DNA of 61,768 nt from a virus. Positions 22,262-32,900 of the stretch are shown here, one piece after another. The stretch is from positions 1-61,768 of IMG/VR virus record IMGVR_UViG_3300035665_000033; one strand, given 5' to 3'. The translations under genes and the position numbers were made by a program. The notes beneath the pieces are model-generated. The model had not been told where the DNA came from. It did no database searches and saw only the letters and a list, made by a program, of their open reading frames with translations. Every line of letters starts with the position of its first letter. Position 1 is the stretch's first letter.

Positions 22262-23080
22262 ATGGTAGGAGTAGCTAATTTGGCACTTCAGGCAGTTCCA
22301 ACTGTGCTTAACATGGTTGGCGCCCAAGTGCAGAAAAAGAAAGATCAGAAGTTTGGCGACTGGATGATCCAGCAAGCGGAGAAGACGCCAAGATACGCTA
22401 TGGCGGATACTTACAACAAGTATTTAGCTATGGCTAAACAAGATCCTGTGGGCGACTACATGAGGGAACAGGCGTCCAGAAATCAGGCTACGTCTATTGG
22501 TGCATTAAAGTCTGGAGGAGCTAAGGCTATACTTGGCGGACTGGGGGCTGTTCAACAGCAAGGGCTTGCTAGTCAAGCTGAAATTGCTGGAGCATCTCAA
22601 AAAAATCTTCAAAGCGCAATGCAGAACTACGCCCAGCAGCAACAATCTGTAATGAACTTGAATGTTGGTCAAAGAGAAAAAGAACTGGAGGGGGTTTTTC
22701 AGGGAGAGCTTTTTAAAAAGCAAGCTAAAGACATTGCTCGTCAAGCGATGTTCCAGGGAGGTGAAGACCTGTTTAAGACTGGGATGCAATTTGCTGGAGA
22801 AAACAATTATTTTAAAGGCTTCGATCCTTACAAGCACCTCGGAAAATTTCCCACCCTTAGAAGTGGAGGCTTCATAAATAAAACGCCTGGGGTTTTTAGT
22901 CATGAAAAGAATCCTATAGACATCGTTGCAAAGGGAAACAAGATCGGCGAGATGACTGGCGGTGAGTATATCCTGAACCCTTCTCAAGCCGCGAAGATGC
23001 AGAGCCTTGCTGGTTCACAAAAGAAAGAGGCATTGCAGAGATACGTGAAAACATTATTCAATAAATTCAACTCTAAGTAA
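22262..23080 (+). CDS. Internal virion protein with C-terminal glycine-rich motif
   Basis: A 272-residue protein. Residues 1-25 are hydrophobic, the middle is Ala/Gln-rich and helical, and the C-terminus contains RSGGFINKTPGVFSHEKNPI then KIGEMTGGEYILNPSQAAKM. That last motif is seen in tape-measure and internal virion proteins of many phages. It follows the nozzle gene and precedes the giant virion protein, the usual place of ejection proteins. Confidence 0.65.
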   Translation: MVGVANLALQAVPTVLNMVGAQVQKKKDQKFGDWMIQQAEKTPRYAMADTYNKYLAMAKQDPVGDYMREQASRNQATSIGALKSGGAKAILGGLGAVQQQGLASQAEIAGASQKNLQSAMQNYAQQQQSVMNLNVGQREKELEGVFQGELFKKQAKDIARQAMFQGGEDLFKTGMQFAGENNYFKGFDPYKHLGKFPTLRSGGFINKTPGVFSHEKNPIDIVAKGNKIGEMTGGEYILNPSQAAKMQSLAGSQKKEALQRYVKTLFNKFNSK

Positions 23081-23081
23081 T

Positions 23082-23945
23082 ATGGAGCTTAAACCATCAA
23101 CATATTATCTAGACGCAATAAAAGAGAGGGCTAAACAAAGAGAGCTTGATCAGCAAAAGGAAATCACAGATATTTCTGAGGCCTCTGTCAAAGCTGCCGA
23201 AGCGAAAATAATTTCCGACGAGAAGGCAAAACAAGAAAGGCAAAAGAGAAGAATAGAGGCTCACAAATCCATGATACAAGCATCTTCCGCTGAAATGTGG
23301 GGGTATGACGATGCTGTTGTTAGACAAATATCCGACTCAATAAACAAGAACCTGGATCAATACGTTGACAATGAAGAGCTTTTTCAAAAGATGCTGGCTA
23401 CTCTAGACTCATTTGTTGACAATTCGAAGAGTTATTATACTGACACTAGACAGTCGTTTCTTGATTCCGCTGAAAGAGCTGGTGCAGGTGGTAAGAATCC
23501 ATTTGAAATAAATGGATACTATGATACTAGAACCCTTGATGATTATGAAGAAACGGCTGAAAGATTAGACAACTTAGTCCCTACAGTAGAAATATCAGAT
23601 AATGGTTCTATGATTATTGACGGCAAACCAATAGACGAATATATGTCTAGCAGATCAGGAAAAAACGCTAACCCGTTTGCCCCAAATCTTAAACCCCTTC
23701 CACCTATAACGGCTGAAGAGGTATATCTGGCGAACCGTGGCGCCCTGACTCATGCCCCCAACAGAGATGCATATATAGAAAAGCTTTTAGACGAAATAAT
23801 CAGCAATCCAATAAAATTAGGAAGGTTAATAGCTGATGAGAATGGTTATGATGCCGAGGCCTCCAAACCTATTCTTGTGCAACAAAAAAGGGATGAGTTA
23901 AAAAAACAGTTGATGTTAATAATTCAGGCGGGAGGCATCAAGTAG
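23082..23945 (+). CDS. Helical internal virion protein
   Basis: A 287-residue protein, almost entirely charged helix and coiled coil in the first 70 residues (KERAKQRELDQQKEITDI and onward). It starts 2 bp after the previous stop. No domain recognised. By position it is likely to be packaged with the giant protein that follows. Confidence 0.6.
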   Translation: MELKPSTYYLDAIKERAKQRELDQQKEITDISEASVKAAEAKIISDEKAKQERQKRRIEAHKSMIQASSAEMWGYDDAVVRQISDSINKNLDQYVDNEELFQKMLATLDSFVDNSKSYYTDTRQSFLDSAERAGAGGKNPFEINGYYDTRTLDDYEETAERLDNLVPTVEISDNGSMIIDGKPIDEYMSSRSGKNANPFAPNLKPLPPITAEEVYLANRGALTHAPNRDAYIEKLLDEIISNPIKLGRLIADENGYDAEASKPILVQQKRDELKKQLMLIIQAGGIK

Positions 23946-23955
23946 CCTAATTGAT

Positions 23956-23975
23956 TATCTTTGCTGAAACTCAGC
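23956..23975 (+). promoter_or_regulatory. Promoter and 5' hairpin of giant gene
   Basis: TATCTTTG (23956-23963) is a -7 element. It is followed at once by the hairpin GCTGA-AAC-TCAGC (23963-23975), so the predicted message would begin with a small stem-loop before the ATG at 23980. Confidence 0.65.
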
Positions 23976-23979
23976 ATAG

Positions 23980-26900
23980 ATGCAAGATCAAGTAATTAAA
24001 CTGGTTCTCGACCTCAAAAAAGAACTACCTACAGCAACTAGCAAAGACATAGCTCAAACGCTAGCCCCAGACTTGAACATCACTGATGACCAAGAGATAG
24101 ATGATCTGGCCACTCAGATAGATGGGCTAAACGAAGAGGTTTTAAAAAAAAAAGAAGGTTCGGATCCGATACAGGGCCTGATGGATCAGCCTATTGGGTT
24201 AGGGTCTGGTCCTACAAATTCGGCTTCTTTAAAGCCAAAGACTAGCATTCCCTCCTTACAAGAGAGAGCTTCTATACTTAATCCCGATGTTGAAGCGATC
24301 AATAGGGCGATGCAAAAAAGCCTTGACGATCTTGTCGTCAACGCGAACGGGAAAGAAGGTGCCATGGCTGGGTTGTATCAGATTGAACAACAGTATGGTG
24401 TTTCTTTTGATGACGATCAAAGAGCTAACATATCAGATTTAGCGACACGCAATTCCGAAGCCAGGGAATTCAACAGAAAAAACAGACTAACATCTGCTGC
24501 ATTCGCAGCAAGCCAAGAGGATCTTGATAAGCTTCTTTCTCAGGACGGGGTCACTGAGCAAGAGAAAGATCAGATTATGAGCGCTTATGATACTGCTAGT
24601 AAAATAAGAGAGCAGTATACAGACGAAGACGAGCAGATTAAGATGCTTGTGGATGCTGGATTGGTGGATAATAGAAGGGCTGGTAAGATAATAAGACAGA
24701 GGCAACAAAGAGAAGATCAACTTAAAGCTGTGTTTAGCACAGCTGAAGGTCTTTTAAAAGAGGGCAAATATGACGAGGCCCTTCAGTCTATATCATCTTT
24801 GTCGGGCATAGACTGGATGTCTCGAAAGCAGAAAAAAAATCTGTCTAGAGAGCTGGCTAGATATGTGTCAGATAGCTATGTTCAATCGTCCGTAAGCAGC
24901 GCTTTTGGAGAGTTGAAAGAAGAGGATGTAGATGCTGTTGCTCAGTACTACGCCGCCACAACTGGGTCGGAACTAGAGGAAGCGAAAGAAAAGGTTCTTC
25001 AGGCTGTGTCTAGCTTCGAGCAGGATTTTCAATCCCAGAGAATCCAACAGTTATTTGTGTCTGCTGAGCTTCCAGCGTCTGGCATAAATACTCAGCAGGA
25101 GGAGGTTTTGCTTTCAAAAGAAATAAGTCGTCTTGAAAGCCTGTATGAGAAACTCAATGATGAGGCATTAGATTCAGGTCTTTATCTTGGGGAAGGCGAA
25201 TGGAGCTTTCCTCAAGAAGAGGCAATTGAAGAAGTCGCAAGATCTATAGAAGCGAAAAGAGCTGAACTAGCATCTATGCGGGTAAACAGGGAGAGGTTTA
25301 TCTCTTTTGCCAACAACAAGGACAATTCTATGGCTATTTCTGCCATGAATATATACAGAGCGGCCATGCCGTTTGTAATATCTGAAAATACTCCAACCTC
25401 AAGAAGAGACATATTTTCGTCTAGCGACCCCCTTAGGACCGCCTTTGAGAGTTCTGATGAGTACCAGAGATTAGTAAGAGAGGCTGGCGACAAAATATCC
25501 ACTGATGAATGGTCGTCAAAAGTAAAGGCATCATTTGACGAATGGTCTACCGATTTCATGAAGAGAAATCAAGACGACTTGAGATCTGCCATATTGGAAT
25601 CACTAAGATTTAAGTTTGGCGGAGAGGTTACTCAAGATAACCTTGAAAGAGTCGAAAAAGATTTAAGCTCATTTGGAATAAAGATTGATCTAACTGGAGA
25701 CGATGCAATAGGATATAATAGATCTGTGCTGTCCTCTTTTGCTTTCAATCCGATCCCAGCAGCAGCCATTTATGCTTTTGGCGAAGACGTAGTTGCTGAT
25801 GTGTTTCAGAGACCAATAGAGTCATTCATTTCTTCCACGAAGGACCTTTTTATGTCGTTCTCTAATGTATTGAAAGATGCCTCAAGACAAGGTACTGTTA
25901 CCACGGAAGAGCTAAGACAGAGAATGCGAGAAAGAACATTCTTGCAGGAGACGCAATCCAGATACAAAGAATATGAATTTGGAGATGGGTCATACGAGAC
26001 CATGGTTGAATCTCTAAGCATGGCTTCTTCTTCGCTTCCTTTTACGCTTGCTGCCATTGGGGTAACAGCGCTAACAAGAAACCCAAACATCGGGATGGGT
26101 ATAATTGGCATTATGGAAGGAAGCAGCATATACAATAGCTATAGAAGCAGGCCAGAGTTTTATAGTATGACTCCTCTGGAGAAAACGACTCTTATCGGAG
26201 GAACAGCCGCTGTTGCCGCTTTGACTGAAAGATTTTTAGGCGACATAAAAATAGCAGACAGCCTAATTGGAGGCGGTATAGCCAGAGCTATTGCTCAAAA
26301 TCCAGTAGAGTATGGGTTTCAGATGGCAGCAAAAATAGGTCTCAATGTTTCTTCTGACGCGGCTGGTGAAATGATTACTGAGGGGTATACAAAGTTTACT
26401 GAGGCGGCTATAAGCGGAGACTACTCTTTCTTTCATAATGAGAAAGAGATGTTAAATACCATGGGGGCCGTTGCAGCTAGTTCTGTTTTGGTTTCTGGTC
26501 CTTTTGCTGCGATAGGGGTGGCTAGAAATAACTCAACGTACAAGTCTTTGACTAGAGACGGAGAAAGAGACCTGAGATCTATAATCAAAAACACTAAGCC
26601 CAATACGCCAGAAAGAACGATTGCTGTAGAGCAGTTTATAAGAGATTACTCAAGAAACTCTTATGTCCTAGAGGACAACAAAAACTTCAACGACTTCATA
26701 TCCGCTAGCAATCATTCTGATTTAAATAGAATAAACTCGCTTCAAAATAGAGTAGCAATACTTGAAAACATTCTGGCGGTAACTCCAACAGCAGAGAGCG
26801 CTGAAATAATCAGCGAGATGAGCGAAATACAGCAAGAGATAACGGCCATAGAGGATAAATACTCTGAGGCGTTTTTGTTTTCTCAAAGCGAAAGCGGCAT

Positions 26901-29900
26901 AGACGTATCTATAGCATCAACAGAGCGGTTAATTGAGAGAGAGAGATCTAGATCAAGAAGGCTCAGAGGAAAGGAAGGGAACGCCAACGCGCAAAGACTT
27001 AAGGAGTCAGAAGCGGAAACTAGCAGATTAAAAGAAAAGCTTCGTGCTCTTAGGAACAGAAAGCAAGAGCTTGCTGCTGCTGGCCCAGTTCAGGGGCCTG
27101 AAATATCAGTAAGCGGATACCTGCACCCTTCAAACGTAGATAGTTATAAGGCAAGGGGATATAGAGTCGTTAGTCAGACTCCTGGTCAGGACGGTAATGT
27201 TTTTGTTGTTTACGACCCAAGAGGCAAGGTTAAAATAGATAATTCATTACCCGAGAGCATAAGAAACAAAGATGCCGCGATTCAGGCCAGGTCTGTCGCC
27301 ATGAGAAGAGATGGCGAAACCAAAATGGCTATAGAGGAAATGATTATAGAATCTATTGTCAACGAAGGCCAGACATCAGTACTTACGCCCACTCAGCAAA
27401 AGGTTTACATAGCAAATAAAGAACTGATAGACAATTCAATAAAATCTAGCAGAGCAGACTTTGACATCGCAGTTGAATCAGCTCAGGATGCCACTGAAGT
27501 ATTGCTAGATAACGAGGAGTCTTCTAATAAAATAAAAGACAAGTACGGAGAATTTGGAGAGGGGTTGATCCGAAGAATGGTGGAGAATTTCGGGGTCAAT
27601 GTAGTGATCGTGAATGACTCTATGAGCATGCTAAAGCACGTAAGAGCGGCTGGATCACAAGATGCTAATTCACTTGAGAGAGCAATAAGAAGCGGAAAAA
27701 AAGGTAAGTTTAATGGCTCTTTCGACAGAAGCACAAATACCATATACGTATCAGAAACATCCTCTGTAAAAGACTTAATTGAGGAAACTCTTCATGCTAC
27801 GTTATATCATAAATTCAAAAACAACAAAGCGGCTAAATCTTTATTTATAAATAAGCTCAGACAAGACTTTCTCTCAAACAAATCACTCAAGCATCTTATG
27901 GGGAAGAAAAGGTCTGATTATTCTAAACTGGGATTTACAGAGCTTGGCCTAAAGGAAGAGGAAGTTGTCGAAGTAATATCAACCATCATATCAAAGAATG
28001 ACGCTGTTGCTATAAAGACTGTGTTTGACAGAATTGTAGAATACGTAAGATCCATATTTAATATAGATAGCTTTGGTAAGGATGTAGTCGATTCGATAGA
28101 TCAGTTTAAAGTGGTCAAGTCTTTTGCAGATTTCCTTATTGAAAATAAAGAGATAGACCAGGCCATTGCCGATGAACTAAGTGACATTGAGGACGCCACA
28201 GCAACGTCTATCGAGGAGATGATTGATGACTCAGGCATGGCCCTGTCTTATTCTGGTCCAGCTTCGTTCTTGTACAACAAGGAAATAACCTATGAGGAAC
28301 TAAGTCTGTCTAAGTTTGGTGAGTTGCGTGAAATCTCAGATGGAAAAGGCCTTAACAAAAAGAAAACAGTAAAAGACTACGCCGACTTCAGAAGGTGGTA
28401 TAACTGGATGACCAACAATGGAAGAACTCCAGTTGTTATATCCATGTCTTATGTTGACGAAAATGGAAATGTAAAGAGACTGAATCCTCCAAAGCCCTTC
28501 TTCGACAAAGAGACTGGAGAAATATCTAAACCTACAAACCCAAGACCGATAGGATGGGGTGCTCAGCAATTAAAGAAAAACCATATAGCTCAAGAGCAAG
28601 CAGACAAAAGAAGACGTGATCTTGCCACAGCAAGCTCTTACATAGGTAAAATTGTTTCTAAGCACATGCCGTCAGTAGCATCTTTTGAGAACTCTTATAA
28701 GATTAATCAAGATGGAATTGACGAAAGAAACAGGAACCTTGTTGACGAGCCGAAGATTCTTCCAGGCGATAGCAGACACATAAGTCTCATGTATGAGGCG
28801 CTGTATGACTTCCTCGCTGAAAGAGAGGACGCTGGAATCATGCTCTCATATCATGCGGAGCAAGCCAGCACGCCTAAGCAGGCCATGGACGATATAAGCG
28901 AAATGTATGCTGCGTCAAGGAAAGAGAAAAACGAATCCCTTAAGTCTAAGAGAATAGAGGCTCTTGTTGACTACATAAGATCTTTTGGCATAAGAAAAGA
29001 CATAGCAACTGACTACGCCAATGGAAAGGCTACAGCAGCCATAGTAGACTCAATTAGAAGCAGAGTGTCTATTTACTTCAGCGGAAAAAACTACTTCATA
29101 AAGGGTATAAATGAATATGCAGAAAGGGCTGTCTCGTCTAGGGTTATGCAATCTATGTTGTTTCATTTTGGAGAGCAGGCTATAAAGGAAAGAAGAACAA
29201 AATCTCAATCTTACCTTTCTCAAGCCAGATCTTCGTTTAATGACTATATAAACAACTCATCTCCAGCTGATTTCGGAGGGCAGGCTGGTTACGATTTTGC
29301 TAAATCAAATCAAAATTTATGGATGATAATAACCGCTATATCATCCAATGGGAATACTAGCTACAACAACATAGTTCTGTCCAAGTACATAGCTCAATCT
29401 CTTAGTAGAATATATGCTGAGAACGGATCAATAAGCACGGATATTCCAGCAGTTCAAGCCCTCCTTACTAAAATAGAACATGGCGGGTTTTATGACAACA
29501 TGCCTGGAAGGCCAGACAGATTTAAATTCGTTAGTGGCCAGCTAAGAAACATATTGGACTCTGTACAAGGAAATGACAAGGGGGGATCATATGACGCTTA
29601 CCTCAGTGACCTCGCCATGAATCCTGGCAAGTCAAGGAAGTATAAAAACAACTCACAGCTTATGGATGTCTTGTCGCCTAAGATTGGGGCGTGGGCTTCT
29701 AACCTCATAGGGAATGAGAATGTAGTCACTCAAGACTCCCACTTTGTCCAGGCCTTAAATGTCTTTAGAGGCTTCTCTAAGCCCAAGATAGACTGGTCTG
29801 GGCTTGCCGACATAATAGGTGACACTGCCTTCGGTAAACTTGATACACCTCAAAAGAGAATGTCAGCTGTAGCGGCTGTTCTAAAAGATATTTGTGACAG

Positions 29901-32900
29901 AAAATCGGTAGGTAAAAATTCTGTATTCGCTGATTTAAGTCAAAAAGATTTAAAAAGACTAAAGACTTGGTTTAATCTTAACCAAAGAGAAATACTACAG
30001 TCAAAGCCAAAGAGCGACTCAGAGAGATCTTTTAATGAGAACGTTGCTATAAGGATAGCAAAGCAGTTGTCACGTGCCCTGGGCACCGATATAACGCCAG
30101 CCATGGTGCAACAACTTATATTTGAGATGAACCACGATCAAAGAAGATCACTTGGTGTTTCTCAGAGCGAGTACAGCACGTATGAATCACACATAACTGA
30201 TAGACATACTCACGAATCTGCTCAGAAGATATTCGGAAGTCAGTTCAGAAATGTGATGGACGCTGATACTATGGAGCGTCTTGAATCCCTTGAGCAGTAC
30301 CAAACAGATGACGAAGGAGGATTCATGTTCAGCTTTGTTCCAGGAGAATCTAGAACTCATGGCCAGGACATACTCTCTGGTCCAAACGGAGATGCGCTGA
30401 CGCCGCAAAACATAGATCAGATTTTATCTCCTTACCCGTTGCACACTGCGATAAGAAACCAAGGGTCACCGCCAAAAGAAAACCAAAGAGTATTTGTGTA
30501 TGTCGATCAGAAGATTATGTCTGAGACAATGTACCCAGTCTTGAACATATCCAAGACGCTAAGTGGACTGCCTATGTTCTCTTCGGACAGAATCACGCTT
30601 ACTGACGTTTCTTTCCCCAAGCCAAGTTCATTTACCTTCACCGATATTGTAAGTGGGAAGGGTCCAAAGAGACATATTTCTGGCAAGAACAAAGAGATAA
30701 AAGAGACCGACGACATCATGACTGGTGTTCTTATTACTCTTGATCCAACAAACAATAATGGATTTGCTGATGAGAATGGACGCCTTATAAAAAGCGCCGA
30801 TGAGGTCACCGTAATAAACGGAAAGATTATAGCAAGGGGAAACATAGAGTACTACCCTGATACCATGAACAAGAACGGTATGTCTACTACCGCCGAATTT
30901 GTTCAGGGGCCAAGAAGATCTCAGGCAAAGAGGAATAGTATAATAGAGGCAGTGAAAGAAAACATTGCCAAGTATATGCCTGAGATATACACTGAGGAAG
31001 ACGATGTAATCCTGAGCATATATGACCGTCTAAGCCCAGAAGACCAAGCCGCGATATTGGTAAGTCCTTCTCAGAAGAAAGGCAAGGTAAGAGGCACTGC
31101 TTCTAGGGCGGCTTCTTCTGGAGAGTATTCAGAAATAAAAGATCAGATACTGAGCAATCCAGCAAATTATATTGACACGAAGTATCTTGAAGGATCTAAA
31201 AAAGAACTCGAAGGAAAAAGCGTTCCAGAACTCATCTCGATGATGAGGGGAGACAAGCTTGGGTCCCTTATGAATAGAAATGATGATGTAGGTGTTCTGG
31301 CTGGCATCGAGCTGATAAATAGACTTCAAGCTGAAGGAAGGACTGAAGCGATACCGTCTGTCCTTGAGGATCTTGCCAAGATGGGTACCTCTATTGGTAG
31401 GCTCCTCAGACAGTTCGGAGAACTGAAAACGTCTACCTCGTTTGGCATATATGGCATGATTTCTAGCCTTGCGGAAAGTCAGGGCAAAGTTCTTACCGAC
31501 GATATGAAGACCAAACTTCAGGAGGCGGCTGAGAACTATATGGTTTCTTACAGAAATTATGAATCACTTGTTGACAGAGCTATAGCTGGAGAGGATCTTG
31601 AGGCTGAACTTAAGGAGGCTATGAACTCCTATCTAGAAGCTCAGAACAAGCTTGACACCATGGTAAATACTTTGGTTGACAAGAGCTGGTCAGACATAGG
31701 GATACAGCTTATGCAGGGTAATCTTTTGACGTCTATGTCTCAGGCTAAAAACATAGCCTATAACATAGCGCAGATGTTCCCAAGAACCATGGTGGACGTG
31801 GCATCTTATCCAATAGAAAAGCTTCTTAATGCCATGGGGGTAAAGTCCCCAGCTAAAAGAATCAGTATGGCTGCGTACTTGTACGGACTGAAGAAATTTG
31901 GATCTGGATGGGTCGAAGCGGCAGAGCAGGTTGTAACTGGAAAACAAAGAGAGACAACAGAATGGAGAATGGATAGAGGTTTTATGCCAGTCAGATCCTT
32001 GATTGCTGCTCTTTCTAATGACCTGCCCCAGACCAAAAGCGGAAGAGCATCCCTGAACTCAAGAGCAAAGCTTCTTGTGGCTGGCACCTTCGGGATCCCT
32101 GCTGAAACTATGTTTAGGTTACTGTCTCTTGGTGACATACCATTCAGAAGATATGCAGAGGCAACAGAGCTTTATCACATAGGTGTTGGCATGGGACTTA
32201 AAGGAGAGGAGCTTGCTAGATTCCTTAAGTACCCAAGCAGAGAAGCTATGGATAGAGCTAAGGACGAAGGAGCCAAGATGACATTCCAGAAAGAAGGCGG
32301 CCTTGCTAGAGGCAGCATGTGGATTATAAGTAATTTATCTAGAGGTCTTGGAAAGATGTTTGAGAACTCGAAAGGATTTGACGCTCCAGGATTCTTCAAG
32401 TTCTTCATAAGATCAAACGTCCCCTATGTTACTACGATTGCCAACTTTATGGAGGAGTCGCTCACCTACATATCTCCAGCATTCGGATCGGCTAGAGTGG
32501 TGTCTAACATCATGAACGGCAATGCTGATGAGGCAGCGAAGAACGCAACTAAAGTGATGGTTGGTCAGGTGTTTACTCAGATGTCCTTGCAACTCATTGC
32601 CAACGGAATAATAAGCCCTGGTGTCGAGTGGGAGGATGACGAAAAAACAAACCTGATGTATGACGTGATGCCTCCTAACAGCATAAACATCTCTGCTCTG
32701 AAGAGACTGCTGAACGGAGAGGACCCAGCTCCTATGGCAGATGACGTCTACAAGAGCTACCAAACTCTTGGCGTTATCGGATCCATCATGGGTGCCTATG
32801 CCCAGAGCATGACTAGAGACGCTGCTAAAGACGCTATAGAAAACCCAACTAAGGGCATTAACATCCTCAAGAGAGCACTAGGTATGGAGAATGCGGCCCT

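Noticed and set aside
27772-27815. EETLH in the giant protein as an active metallopeptidase site
   Set aside because: The first His of HExxH is Glu, and no third ligand is obvious.
31848-31892. KSPAKRISMAAYLYG in the giant protein, resembling T7-type RNA polymerase motif B
   Set aside because: Spacing between Lys and Tyr-Gly is off by one, the Arg is Lys, and no matching acidic motifs were seen. It more likely belongs to the helical C-terminal module of giant virion proteins.
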